Assembly (NCBI GenBank): GCA_007694885.1
Contig: REEW01000060.1
Span: 1 to 41,851 of the forward strand
Direction: 5' to 3'
Length of the DNA: 41,851 nt
DNA from: Wenzhouxiangella sp.
GTDB taxonomy: Bacteria; Pseudomonadota; Gammaproteobacteria; Xanthomonadales; Wenzhouxiangellaceae
Shown here in pieces: positions 18,030 through 28,143 of the stretch (position 1 is its first letter; each line of letters starts with the position of its first letter). A program made the position numbers and the translations under genes. A model generated the notes under the pieces. The model made no database searches and had not been told where the DNA came from. It worked only from the letters and a program-made list of their open reading frames with translations.

Positions 18030-19057
18030 TGCTCGTTTCGACTCAGCAGGTCCAGCGACTCTCGCCAGGCCCGGAACTCCGGCACCAGCAGCTGTTCGGT
18101 CATGCTCGACATGGCGCGACCATGCAGCCGCCCGATCAGCTCCGCGCCCAGCCCACGCAGATCCGGATCATCGGTCAGAACCTGCGCCACCGACTGCGGA
18201 TTGCACACCAGGGCAAGGTCACAGCCGGCCCCCAATGCGGCGGCCAGGCGATCGCCCAGCCCCCCGGCCGGCCCGGCCCCGGCCATGTCCAGATCGTCCG
18301 ACACCACCAGGCCCTCGAAACCAAGACTCTGGCGCAGTTCGTCAACAACCCAGCGCGCTGAAAACCCGGCCGGCAGCGGGTCCACCGCCGGGTAGAGAAC
18401 ATGGGCCATCATCACCGCGCTCAGTTTGTCGGCCAGGTGCGCGAACGGCTGCAGATCCGCCTCCAGCGCTGGCCGCGGTCGCGCATCGGTGACCACTTCC
18501 AGGTGGGAGTCCGCCGCGACCGAACCATGGCCGGGAAAATGCTTGCCGCAAGCGGCCATGCCCGCGTCTTTCATTCCGGCCACATAGTAACCGCCCAGGT
18601 CGGCCACCGTGGCCGGATCGCCCGACATCGCCCGGTCGCCGATCACCCGACTGCCGCGATCCAGGTCCAGCACCGGCGCCCAACTCAGGTCAATCCCCAG
18701 ACCGAGCATCTCGGCAGCCATGACGCGGCCGTGCCGGTAGGCCAGATCGCGCGCCCGATCGGGCCGCTGTTCAAACCATTTCCCGAGCAGCCCCAGAGCC
18801 GGCAGCGGGGTCAATTCGGGTGCGCGAAACCGCTGGACGCGGCCACCTTCCTGATCAACCGTGACCAACAGCCGCGGCGATTTCAGCGCGCGGATTTCGG
18901 TCACCAGATCCCGGACCTGGTCCACCGAGGCGAAATTGCGCGCAAACAGGATCACCCCGCCCACCGCCGGATGACAAAGTCGTTCGCGCCAGTCCGGGTC
19001 CAGCGCCAGGCCTTCGAATCCGACGATCAGCCGGCCGGTGGTCAGTGCGGCGGTCAT
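18026..19057 (-). CDS. nagZ: beta-N-acetylhexosaminidase NagZ
   Basis: A 343-residue family 3 glycoside hydrolase that removes GlcNAc from muropeptides in the cytoplasm during peptidoglycan recycling. Visible motifs are GVILFARNF, VTVDQEGGRVQRF, the catalytic-loop histidines in GKHFPGHGSVAADSH, and the nucleophile Asp in VVSDDLDMAGA. Length matches E. coli NagZ (341). It overlaps rlmD by four bases (ATGA at 19054-19057) and mscS by four bases, so it is the second gene of a coupled operon. In Pseudomonas nagZ also lies next to the methylthioinosine phosphorylase gene, which supports the neighbourhood being ancestral. Confidence 0.95.
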   Translation of the reverse strand: MTAALTTGRLIVGFEGLALDPDWRERLCHPAVGGVILFARNFASVDQVRDLVTEIRALKSPRLLVTVDQEGGRVQRFRAPELTPLPALGLLGKWFEQRPDRARDLAYRHGRVMAAEMLGLGIDLSWAPVLDLDRGSRVIGDRAMSGDPATVADLGGYYVAGMKDAGMAACGKHFPGHGSVAADSHLEVVTDARPRPALEADLQPFAHLADKLSAVMMAHVLYPAVDPLPAGFSARWVVDELRQSLGFEGLVVSDDLDMAGAGPAGGLGDRLAAALGAGCDLALVCNPQSVAQVLTDDPDLRGLGAELIGRLHGRAMSSMTEQLLVPEFRAWRESLDLLSRNEQ

Positions 19058-20382
19058 GGTCGCTCGAACAGGGCGATGGACTCGACGTGGGCGGTATGCG
19101 GGAACATGTCGGCAATGCCGGCGCTGACCAGGCTGAAACCGTGCTCGCGCACCAACACCCCGGCGTCGCGGGCCAGCGTGGCCGGATTGCAGGAAACGTA
19201 CACCACCCGGCGCGCACCACTGGCGGCGACCACGGGCAGGATTTCCAGGGCGCCGGATCTTGGAGGGTCGATCAATACGCTATCAAAGCTCATTTTGAAC
19301 CAGGGGGTTGAAGAAACATCTTCAGAAAGATTATCAACAAAAAACAGGGCATTTTCCACGCCGTTGCCGACGGCGTTCGCACGCGCGGCATCGATCAGGG
19401 AGGCCGATCCCTCCACGCCGACCACCGTGTCGGCGTAGCGGGCCAGGGCGAGGCTGAAATTGCCGAGGCCGCAAAACAGGTCGAGCACGCGATCGGACGG
19501 CCCGGGCGCCAGCAACTCGATCGCCCTGGCGACGAGCTTTTGATTCATCTGTGCGTTGACCTGGACGAAATCCTGGGGATGGAAATCCAGTGTCAGATCG
19601 AGAGCTTCGATCCGGTAGTCCAGCTGGTGCTGCTCCGGCCACAGCAAATGCACGGTATCCGGCCCCTTGGGCTGCAGGTACACAGCGATCCCCTCGGCTT
19701 CCGACCACTCCTTGAGAACCATCAGGTCAGCCGGCTCGAGCGGGCGCAGGTGGCGAATGACGATGGCCGAACCGTTGTCCCCGCTGGCGGTTTCGATCTG
19801 CGGCACGGCGTCGGCCACGCTCAGCCGGCCGAGCAGCTTGGACAGGCTCTCCAGGCGCTGACTGAAATCCGGATGGAGAACGCGACAGTGGCCCACATCG
19901 GCCACGAAGCGGCCCTGTTTTTCGCGGAAACCCACCAGCACCCGGCCCTTTCCCGCCACCTGGCGCGCGCTCAGACGGGCGCGCCTGCGGTAAAACCACG
20001 CATCTCCTGCCAGCGGTTCCAGCCACTCGCGCGGGCTGACCTCTCCGATACGACAGAGATTGTCGACCAGGCGCTTGTGCTTGAAACGAATCTGGGCATC
20101 GTGGTCCAGGTGCTGCAGGGCGCAGCCGCCGCATTGCTCGAACCACGGACAGGCCGGCTCAATGCGCTCGGCTGACACCTCTACGACCTCGGTGCAGATC
20201 GCTTCGTCGTAGCGTCGATTGCGGGCGATCAGCCGGGCATTCACGACCTCCCCGGGCAGCGCACCGTGCACGAACACCGCCTTGTCGTCGATCCGGCCCA
20301 CGCCGCGCCCGTCATGGGCAAGGTCGCTGATCGCAACAGAGACCGGCTCCGGCGGCAAGCGGCGGCGTTGTCTTCTTCCCAT
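19054..20382 (-). CDS. rlmD: 23S rRNA (uracil-1939-C5)-methyltransferase RlmD
   Basis: A 442-residue SAM-dependent RNA methyltransferase. A basic N-terminus (MGRRQRRRL) leads into a TRAM domain (DLAHDGRGVGRIDDKAVFV). The iron-sulfur cluster cysteines fall at C78, C84, C87 (ACPWFEQCGGCALQH) and C166 (GHCRVLH). The SAM motif is VLDLFCGLGNFSLAL, and the catalytic cysteine is in VYVSCNPATLARD. It methylates U1939 of 23S rRNA. It leads the coupled rlmD-nagZ-mscS-hpt-mtip chain. A strong hairpin lies in the 69-base gap upstream. Confidence 0.95.
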   Translation of the reverse strand: MGRRQRRRLPPEPVSVAISDLAHDGRGVGRIDDKAVFVHGALPGEVVNARLIARNRRYDEAICTEVVEVSAERIEPACPWFEQCGGCALQHLDHDAQIRFKHKRLVDNLCRIGEVSPREWLEPLAGDAWFYRRRARLSARQVAGKGRVLVGFREKQGRFVADVGHCRVLHPDFSQRLESLSKLLGRLSVADAVPQIETASGDNGSAIVIRHLRPLEPADLMVLKEWSEAEGIAVYLQPKGPDTVHLLWPEQHQLDYRIEALDLTLDFHPQDFVQVNAQMNQKLVARAIELLAPGPSDRVLDLFCGLGNFSLALARYADTVVGVEGSASLIDAARANAVGNGVENALFFVDNLSEDVSSTPWFKMSFDSVLIDPPRSGALEILPVVAASGARRVVYVSCNPATLARDAGVLVREHGFSLVSAGIADMFPHTAHVESIALFERP

Positions 20383-20411
20383 CTGGAGTGCCTGATTGCT
20401 TGCAACGGGTG

Positions 20412-20436
20412 GGCCGGCCGCTTGTGCGGGCCGGCC
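20412..20436 (-). terminator. GC-rich hairpin between ydbL and rlmD
   Basis: Two copies of GGCCGGCC (20412-20419 and 20429-20436) form a stem with a 9-base loop, placed just after the ydbL stop in the direction of transcription. There is no T-run, so it may act as a Rho-assisted or pausing hairpin rather than a classical terminator. Confidence 0.4.
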
Positions 20437-20451
20437 GACCAGGGTTCGTTC

Positions 20452-21036
20452 CTACTTTTGTGTCCAGGAGCCGTCCGACTGCTGGTAGTGCCAGCCCGAA
20501 CGCGCGTTGGCAATCCACTGCCGAGCGAAGGTTTCGCGGATTTCTTCCTCCCACTCGGGGTGACCGTTGGCCACCGCGATTTCCCGATACACGGCGCGGC
20601 GATCGCTGTTTTCCTCGCCCACCACGCGCTCGAGGTTTCGTCGCTCGGCCAGCGAGACGGCCTGGCGATCAAGAATGGCGATCAAACCGTCCTTGTCCAG
20701 GCCGATCGCCCCGGCATTCAGCCACTCGGACAGATGCTGGCGATGGCGCTCGGCCATGCGCTGCTTGATCGACTGGATCTGCGGGCTGTCGATGTTGATG
20801 TTCGGTGCCTGGGCATGCGCGGACGCAACCAGAAGCCCGGACCAGCGAAAGCCGGTTGCCGGAGCATCAGACGGTGGCTCCGGCTCGCTGCGAGCGTTGT
20901 CGCCGAGTACGTCCTGGATGAAACGGTCGGCGGCACGCTCTGCGGCCGCTTCCGGAAAGTAGACGTTGATGGTCACGCAAGCTGCCAGCGTCAGCACGGC
21001 GGCGATGGCACACAAATTCATCATACGAATGTTCAC
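20452..21036 (-). CDS. YdbL-family (DUF1318) lipoprotein
   Basis: A 194-residue predicted lipoprotein. The lipobox is LAAC near residue 19 (AIAAVLTLAACVTINVYFP), directly followed by the DUF1318 hallmark NVYFPEAAAERAADRFIQDV. The C-terminal half carries the second DUF1318 portion (IKQRMAERHRQHLSEWLNAGAIGLDKDGLI). The GTG at 21036 is chosen because CAGGAG ends six bases upstream; a longer frame from 21159 would run into radA. In enterobacteria ydbL is found with ydbH and ynbE, but neither is here. The role is probably in the envelope; the biochemical activity is unknown. Confidence 0.85.
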   Translation of the reverse strand: MNIRMMNLCAIAAVLTLAACVTINVYFPEAAAERAADRFIQDVLGDNARSEPEPPSDAPATGFRWSGLLVASAHAQAPNINIDSPQIQSIKQRMAERHRQHLSEWLNAGAIGLDKDGLIAILDRQAVSLAERRNLERVVGEENSDRRAVYREIAVANGHPEWEEEIRETFARQWIANARSGWHYQQSDGSWTQK

Positions 21037-21145
21037 GACATGCTCCTGACGGCCCTGGCCGCGTGTGTATTGGCAAGAGCCATGTTGCGACAGGGCGCTT
21101 GAACCGATGCTGAATAGTGTATCCCACCCGCGCCTGCAAGCCGGC

Positions 21146-22510
21146 TCAGATCGCATCAAGCGCCTGGGCCAGGGTGCGGAACCCGCGCACGTTCATGCGC
21201 GCCTTCACGCCCTTGAGGTTGCCTTCGGGGACCAGCGCCTGATCGAAACCCTGGCCGGCCGCCTCGCGCAACCGCTCCTCGCCGTTGTAGACCGGCCGCA
21301 GCTCGCCGGCCAGGCCGATCTCGCCGAATGCCACCAGTCCGGAAGGCAGCGGCTTTTCCCTGAGCGAGGATTTCAGGGCAAGCGCGATGGCCAGGTCGCT
21401 GGCGGTCTCGGAAATCCGGATACCGCCGGCCACGTTGATGAACACGTCCTGATCACCGATCTGGATGCCGGCGTGCCGGTTCATCACCGCCAGCAGCAGG
21501 GCCAGGCGGTTCGGGTCGATCCCTACCGCCACCCGCCGCGGGTTGGACAGGCTCGACGGCGCGACCAAAGCCTGGACTTCCACCATCAGCGGGCGCGTGC
21601 CTTCGCGGGTAACCAGCACGCAACTGCCCGGAGCCGGCTCGGATGCGCCCGACAGAAAAATCGCCGACGGGTTGCCAACCGCCTTCAGGCCGCGATCGGT
21701 CATCGCGAACACGCCCAGTTCGTTGGCGGCGCCGAAACGGTTCTTGACCGCCCGGATCAGTCGATAGCGGCTGCCGGAGTCGGACTCGAAATAAAGCACT
21801 GCATCGACCATGTGCTCCAGAACCCTGGGCCCGGCCAGGGCACCCTCCTTGGTGACGTGTCCGACCAGCACCACGGCGCAACCGGTTTGCTTGGCAAACT
21901 GAACCAGACGGGCGGCACACTCGCGAACCTGGGCCACCGCCCCGGGCGCTGACTGCAGGGCCTCGGTCCACAGGGTCTGAATGGAATCGAGGACCATGAA
22001 ACCGGGCCGCCGCTCGGCCGCCGTGGCCAGAATGACTTCCAGGCTGGTTTCGGTCAGACAGTCCAGTCGCTCGGGCTCCAGGCCCAGCCGGCGGGCGCGC
22101 ATGGCGACCTGGGCGGCGGATTCCTCGCCGGTGACGTACAGGCTGGAGCAACCCTGCGCCATGGCATCCTGGACCTGCAGCAACAGGGTGGACTTGCCGA
22201 TCCCCGGATCACCGCCAAGCAACACCACAGAGCCGGGCACCATCCCGCCGCCCAGCACCCGGTCCAGCTCGCTCAGGCCGGACGACAGGCGCCGGACCGA
22301 ATCCTCGGCCCCGACCTCGGCCAGGGTCACCACCCGGGCCGAAGCGGTGCCGGTCCAGTTCCCCCGCCCCTTGGGGCCTTTCGCGCCAGCGGCGGTGCTC
22401 ACGGTTTCCTCGAGCGAGTTCCACGCATTGCACTCGGGACACTGCCCGGACCATTTCGGGAAACTCGCGCCGCACTCGCGACAGGTGTAGATTGCTTTTG
22501 CCTTCGCCAT
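21146..22510 (-). CDS. radA: DNA repair protein RadA
   Basis: A 454-residue ATP-dependent RecA-like helicase that helps process recombination intermediates. Seen in order: a four-cysteine zinc finger (CRECGASFPKWSGQCPEC), the Walker A motif GGDPGIGKSTLL, Walker B-like GFMVLDSIQTL, the RadA KNRFG motif (AVKNRFGAANELGVF), and a Lon-like C-terminal domain (VFINVAGGIRISETASDLAIAL). Length matches E. coli RadA (460). The ATG at 22510 gives the usual MAKAKAIYTC start; the frame stays open further upstream but that part is antisense to pspF. It is divergent from pspF with only 18 bases between starts, so its promoter must lie inside pspF coding DNA or upstream of it. Confidence 0.95.
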   Translation of the reverse strand: MAKAKAIYTCRECGASFPKWSGQCPECNAWNSLEETVSTAAGAKGPKGRGNWTGTASARVVTLAEVGAEDSVRRLSSGLSELDRVLGGGMVPGSVVLLGGDPGIGKSTLLLQVQDAMAQGCSSLYVTGEESAAQVAMRARRLGLEPERLDCLTETSLEVILATAAERRPGFMVLDSIQTLWTEALQSAPGAVAQVRECAARLVQFAKQTGCAVVLVGHVTKEGALAGPRVLEHMVDAVLYFESDSGSRYRLIRAVKNRFGAANELGVFAMTDRGLKAVGNPSAIFLSGASEPAPGSCVLVTREGTRPLMVEVQALVAPSSLSNPRRVAVGIDPNRLALLLAVMNRHAGIQIGDQDVFINVAGGIRISETASDLAIALALKSSLREKPLPSGLVAFGEIGLAGELRPVYNGEERLREAAGQGFDQALVPEGNLKGVKARMNVRGFRTLAQALDAI

Positions 22511-22528
22511 TTCGATTATTGTAAGCCG

Positions 22529-23512
<984 letters not shown>

Positions 23513-23533
23513 AACCGCCGGCGGTGGTAGCGG

Positions 23534-24049
23534 TCAGCTTCCGGATCGCCTGCCCGATCGCGGGCTGGAATTGCTGCGAGTAGGCACGACCCAGAACAAG
23601 ACCGCGATCACCAGCAGTCCGATGCCGACCGAGAGGCCGAACCAGGCCCGTTTGTCGGGGCCGGTGACAAGCACCGATCGGGCCGGACGGTCGGGATCGT
23701 AGTACACCGGAACCGGCTCGCCCGGCTCGTAGAGCACCAGTTCCTCGCGCGCCTTGATCTCCGTCTTCTCGCCCAGCCGGCGGCTCAGGCGCACGCGGTC
23801 GCTGGCGAAGGACCGGCCGTCGACTTCGTATTCATAGCTCACCCGGATTCGCCAGCCCGGCCCGATCCTGGCGCCGGACACCGGGGCAGCGGCCGCCTCG
23901 ACCACGGTTCCGCTCACGCTGGGCCAGTCCAGGCTGGCCCGGCCTTCCAGCAACAGACGGCTGCGGTCCACCACCAGGCCGAGCCCCATCAACAGGATCA
24001 AAGCGGCGGCGACACGACGGATCTTTTTTTGTCCAGGACGTTCAGGCAA
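23534..24049 (-). CDS. DUF3592 membrane protein
   Basis: A 171-residue protein with a transmembrane helix at each end (VAAALILLMGLGLVVD and FGLSVGIGLLVIAVLFWVV) enclosing a beta-rich domain typical of DUF3592: WPSVSGTVVEAAA, RIRVSYEYEVDGRSF and PVPVYYDPDRPARSVL. The start is a TTG at 24049 supported by GGAGGA just upstream. The domain lies between the membrane helices and is predicted extracytoplasmic. The function of DUF3592 proteins is unknown. It is downstream of the dipeptidase on the same strand, 123 bases away. Confidence 0.85.
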   Translation of the reverse strand: MPERPGQKKIRRVAAALILLMGLGLVVDRSRLLLEGRASLDWPSVSGTVVEAAAAPVSGARIGPGWRIRVSYEYEVDGRSFASDRVRLSRRLGEKTEIKAREELVLYEPGEPVPVYYDPDRPARSVLVTGPDKRAWFGLSVGIGLLVIAVLFWVVPTRSNSSPRSGRRSGS

Positions 24050-24172
24050 GCAGTCCTCCAGTGGGTGCTGTCAAAAGATGGGAGGCAGCAGGATACCTGT
24101 CCAGGTCGCCGCGACGTGATTTTTACCCGGAATCCGGCAGGGGCCGTTGCGCCATGGACCCGGGGATTCTGC

Positions 24173-25401
24173 TCAAGGAGCATTCCCGCCAGCCGCCTCG
24201 ACCGCCCGCATCACGCGCAGCACGTTGCCGCTCCACAGCGCGCGGATCTCGTCTTCGGAGTAACCGCGACGCAGGAGCTCCCAGGTCACGTTGACCGTCT
24301 CGGAGGCATCATCCCAGCCCTCGACACCGCCGCCACCGTCGAAATCGGACACGATGCCGACGTGCTCGATGCCGATCAGGTCGACCGCGTAGTCGATGTG
24401 GTCGACGAATTCAGCCAGGGTCCGTCCGGGTGAATCCGGCGCAACTCGGCCAGCTCGGTTGCGTAGGCCTCGCGCTGCTCGGCGCTGGCACCGGCCCAGC
24501 CTTCCGCGAGATACTTGCGGCGCAGCTCGGCCTGGCCGCTGGCGATCTCGGGGTGCACATCGGCCAGATAGCTTCGAAAAGCCACCATCTGGGCCACGCC
24601 GCCGTTGTCGCGAATGGCCTTGAATTGTTCATCATCGAGGTTGCGCGGGTTCTCGTACTGGCCCATGGCGCCGGAATGCGAGGCGATCACCGGCGCGCGC
24701 GACATTGCAACCGCGTCCATCATGGTCCGCTTGCCGACGTGCGAAATGTCCACCATGATGCCGTGGTCGTTGAGGGCCCGGACCAGTTCCCGGCCAAGCG
24801 CACTCAGTCCCGGATCGCGCTCGCGGTCCCCCAGGTCAAAGCGCGGGTTGGAACTGCCGCCGAACTGGTTGTGACCCATGTGGGTCAGGCCCACGTAGCG
24901 CACGCCGCGCTCGGCCCACAAGGGCAGCTCGTCGACGCTCTCGCCCAGCGGATAGGCATTCCCCATCCCGATCAGCGCGACCAGGCGGCCGGAGGCATGG
25001 ATGGCCTCGACCTCGTCTGCCGTGCGAGCCAGGCCGATCTGCCTCGGATAGGCTCGGACCAGCCGCTTGATCGAGCGGTACATCTCTTCGGCCCGTTCGC
25101 GAGCGGCGCGGTAGCCGTCCTCGTCCAGCCGCCCCTGGGCCAGGTAGACGATCAGGAAGGCCGCATCCAGGCCGCCGGCACGCATTTTCGGAAAATCCAC
25201 CTGGGCTCGAGTGAACCCGCCGGGATCGAGCAGGTGGGTGGCGTAGTTGGCACCCAGATCGACATGAGTGTCAATGGTCAGAATCCGGTCGTGGACCGCC
25301 CAGGCTTCCGCCTCGGTGACGTCTCGGGGTACGCGATCGGCCTGCGCAACAAGCCACGGGGCCAACAACAGGGCAACCAGTAAGAAACGGGCATGGTTCA
25401 T
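24173..25401 (-). pseudogene. M19 membrane dipeptidase, frameshifted
   Basis: A renal-dipeptidase-type (M19) exported enzyme, starting at the ATG of 25401 with a signal peptide (ARFLLVALLLAPWLVAQA). Metal ligands H46 and D48 (TIDTHVD), H221 (DISHVGKRT) and H242 (IASHSGAMGQYENPRNLDD) are present. After about residue 326 the frame ends in nonsense at 24376. The adjacent frame continues the family sequence (TLAEFVDHIDYAVDLIGIEH, then GIVSDFDGGGG) to a stop at 24173-24175, so one base appears missing near 24424-24434. That part contains the catalytic Asp of SDFDG. In addition, the metal-bridging Glu expected in IGxEN reads Gly (G147, codon GGG at 24963-24961). The two lesions together favour a decayed gene, though a sequencing error in the frame cannot be excluded. 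Confidence 0.8.
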
Positions 25402-25431
25402 GGGCGAATCGTCGTGAACAGGAGGGTCGTG

Positions 25432-25461
25432 AGTATACGCAGGGCGATTCGGCCGGCGCAA
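25432..25461 (-). promoter_or_regulatory. putative promoter of the dipeptidase gene
   Basis: On the minus strand, a TATACT -10 hexamer (25437-25432) lies 18 bases from a TTGCGC (25461-25456) as a possible -35. The predicted transcript start is about 25 bases before the ATG at 25401. A near-palindromic GGCCGG/CCGGCC hairpin (25451-25469) overlaps the -35 area. Confidence 0.4.
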
Positions 25462-25641
25462 ACCCGGCCGGAACACTCCTGAATCACCGGACCAATCTGA
25501 TTTCGCGGTCTTCACCCCGCCCGACGGCTTGCCCCGCACGCCCATGATCGGGCATGATGGGAAGCCTTGGGGCGGCGTTCGGAATACCCGATTCCGGACA
25601 CCCGGGATCTTTCTGGAAGCAATCGAACAAGGCTCGATTCG

Positions 25642-26556
25642 ATGATCAGCGCGTGCACTCACCCGACGACTCGGCAGCGGCTCCAGGCCGCGCTGCTTGT
25701 CCCTCTGATCGCCCTGGTTTCAGCCTGCGCCACGACCGAATCGGATTCCTCAGCGCTGGAATCCCCGTCTGACAGCCTTGAAATCCGACTGGAGACGACA
25801 CCGGAAAGCGCTCGGCAACGCTCGCCGCTGGCGCATCCGCGAAGCATTGAACAGGATACGTTGAAAGCCGTATTGGCCAGCCTGGGCTATCGCGAAGCCG
25901 GCCTGCTCGCAAGAAGCAGTGAGCAGGCCGTGTTTGGCACAGAGGAACTGGACGAGCTCGTTGCTGCACTGAGCCGGGCTCTGGCGACTGCCGGGCCAGG
26001 CCAACAGGCGCGCTTTGCCTCGTTCAGCCGGCGCGGAGGCACGCTCGGCCAACTGCGCAAGACCGAGGGTGTGGCCTTTGTCGACCGCGATGATCGCCTG
26101 AACCTGGCCTTCGTCGGCGTCCAGGAATTTGCCGGCCCGGACGAGGATTTTTTCCGCTTTCTGGAACTGAGCGACCGCAACCCGCTGACCGATGGCCGAA
26201 GCCTGATTACCCTGCAAAGCGACCATCCAGGACACCGCTCGCTGCCCGAACAGGACCGTCGACCGCTACCGCTGTGGATCCGGGTCGATCTGTCCACCGC
26301 CTCTACCCAGCCGGAGCGAACGGCCGGTCCAGCCGTCAGCGATGACCCCGTACCGACCGGCGAAGACGCCGAAGCGGACATCCCGGAGCCCGCAAGCGCG
26401 CCGGTGACCGCCACGCCGCCGTCCACCGAGGAGGACGGTACCCAGCACCAGGTTCGCCGACGCCTGGAGTTCCTCAAGGAGCTTCACGAAGATGGGCTGA
26501 TCAGCACGGAGGAATACCAGCAGCAGCGACGCGAGGTTCTCCAGCGGCTTGATTGA
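25642..26556 (+). CDS. lipoprotein with C-terminal SHOCT domain
   Basis: A 304-residue predicted lipoprotein. The lipobox is LVSAC near residue 27 (LLVPLIALVSACATTES). The middle region contains LGYREAGLLARSSEQAV and FASFSRRGGTLGQLRKTEGV, not recognised as a named family. A Pro/Glu/Ala-rich linker (about 215-265) leads to a SHOCT motif at the C-terminus: LEFLKELHEDGLISTEEYQQ followed by QRREVLQRLD. SHOCT motifs are short oligomerisation or binding modules. The ATG at 25642 is preferred over an upstream in-frame start at 25567 because it places the hydrophobic signal correctly. It is divergent from the dipeptidase gene. Confidence 0.78.
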   Translation: MISACTHPTTRQRLQAALLVPLIALVSACATTESDSSALESPSDSLEIRLETTPESARQRSPLAHPRSIEQDTLKAVLASLGYREAGLLARSSEQAVFGTEELDELVAALSRALATAGPGQQARFASFSRRGGTLGQLRKTEGVAFVDRDDRLNLAFVGVQEFAGPDEDFFRFLELSDRNPLTDGRSLITLQSDHPGHRSLPEQDRRPLPLWIRVDLSTASTQPERTAGPAVSDDPVPTGEDAEADIPEPASAPVTATPPSTEEDGTQHQVRRRLEFLKELHEDGLISTEEYQQQRREVLQRLD

Positions 26557-26634
26557 CAACGGCGCAACCCAGGATTGGCGGGTTCGCACGGGTCCGAGTG
26601 ATTTCTGTTTTGTTCGGCAGAGCCGGGCTGGCAA

Positions 26635-28143
26635 ATGAGCACCGAAAACGGTACGCAACAGGACGACTACTCGCGCCGGCAGCGGATCGGCCTGATTTCC
26701 GGACCCATCGCCTTTCTGGTGATTCTGGTTTTGCCGGCACCCGAGGGGATGGAGCCGGCGGCCTGGGCGACGGCGGCGGTCGGCACATGGATGGCGACCT
26801 GGTGGATCACCGAAGCCATCCCCATCCCGGCCACCGCACTTTTGCCCCTGCCCCTGTTTCCCTTGCTTGGAATCGGCACCATCACCCAGGCCGCCAGCCC
26901 CTTCGCCAACCCGATGATCTTCCTGTTCATGGGCGGGTTCATGATCGCCATCGCCATGCGGCGCTGGAAACTGCATCGCCGTATCGCCCTGGCCATCATT
27001 GTTCGCGTCGGCACTCGTCCCGATGCCATCATTTTCGGCTTCATGATCGCCTCGGCGTTTCTCAGCATGTGGGTCAGCAACACCGCCACCGCCCTGATGA
27101 TGCTGCCGATCGCCATGTCCGTGGTCAACCTGAGCAAGAAGCTGCCGCAAACCAGCGCGCGCGAAAAACGGGCCCTCGATCACTTCGCCATCGTGCTTGT
27201 CCTGAGCATCGCCTACGCCTGCAACATCGGCGGCATGGGCACCCTGATCGGAACCCCGCCCAATGCCCTGCTGGCCGCGTTCGTGCTGGAAAACTACGGG
27301 ATCGAAATCGGTTTCGGACAGTGGATGCTGCTGGGCGTGCCGCTGGTGATTGTCGGCCTGCCGCTGGCCTACCTGGTTCTCGCCAAGCTCAGCTTCCCGG
27401 TTCACCTTTCCGAGTTGCCGGGGGGTGCGGACGTCATTCGACAAGAGCAGTCCCGGCTTGGGCCGATCTCGTCCGAGGAAACCAAGGTCGCGCTGGTCTT
27501 TGCCGCCACGGCGTTGCTCTGGATGTTCCGAAAACCTCTCGAGAGCCTGGTTCCCGGCATCAGCGACGCCGGCATCGCCATTGCCGCCGGTCTGTCCCTG
27601 TTCGTGATCCCGGCAGATTTGAAAAAAGGTCGTTTTCTGCTCGACTGGGAGGCAACCGAACAAATGCCATGGGGTATTCTGATTCTTTTCGGCGGGGGTC
27701 TGAGCCTGGCGGCGGCGTTCACTCGAACCGGCCTGGATGAATACGTCGGCCTGATGGTGGTCGCCTTCGAGGCCTGGCCGACCTTGTTGTTGCTGGCCCT
27801 GGCGGTTGTCGTGATCCTGCTGTTGACCGAGATGACCAGCAACACGGCCACGGCTGCGGCGTTCCTGCCGATCCTGGCGGCCGCCGCCATCGGCGTCGGT
27901 GAAAATCCGCTGCTGTTTATCATACCGGCGGCTCTGGCCGCATCCTGCGCCTTCATGCTGCCGGTGGCCACGCCGCCGAATGCGATCGTCTACGGCAGCG
28001 GACTGCTGACCGTCCCGATGATGGTCCGGGCCGGGATCTGGCTGAACCTGACTTTTGTCCTGATCGTGATTGCCGCAGCCTACCTGCTTTTGCCCTGGGG
28101 GTTCGATGTGGCTCCAGGAGTGGTCCCTGAATGGACGAAATGA
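26635..28143 (+). CDS. DASS/SLC13-family sodium:anion symporter
   Basis: A 502-residue inner-membrane protein with about eleven hydrophobic segments. The two Ser-Asn-Thr motifs that bind sodium and substrate in this family are present: MWVSNTATALMMLP and EMTSNTATAAAFLP, with the partner motif GTLIGTPPNALL and a second half VATPPNAIVYGSG. These show the internal inverted repeat of the divalent-anion:Na+ symporter family. Likely substrates are dicarboxylates or sulfate; which one cannot be told. The ATG at 26635 follows a 78-base gap. Its last 13 bases overlap the HAD gene that follows. Confidence 0.93.
   Translation: MSTENGTQQDDYSRRQRIGLISGPIAFLVILVLPAPEGMEPAAWATAAVGTWMATWWITEAIPIPATALLPLPLFPLLGIGTITQAASPFANPMIFLFMGGFMIAIAMRRWKLHRRIALAIIVRVGTRPDAIIFGFMIASAFLSMWVSNTATALMMLPIAMSVVNLSKKLPQTSAREKRALDHFAIVLVLSIAYACNIGGMGTLIGTPPNALLAAFVLENYGIEIGFGQWMLLGVPLVIVGLPLAYLVLAKLSFPVHLSELPGGADVIRQEQSRLGPISSEETKVALVFAATALLWMFRKPLESLVPGISDAGIAIAAGLSLFVIPADLKKGRFLLDWEATEQMPWGILILFGGGLSLAAAFTRTGLDEYVGLMVVAFEAWPTLLLLALAVVVILLLTEMTSNTATAAAFLPILAAAAIGVGENPLLFIIPAALAASCAFMLPVATPPNAIVYGSGLLTVPMMVRAGIWLNLTFVLIVIAAAYLLLPWGFDVAPGVVPEWTK

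Noticed and set aside
24050-24172. Small gene or terminator between the DUF3592 gene and the dipeptidase
   Set aside because: No open frame with a start and ribosome site, and no clear hairpin.
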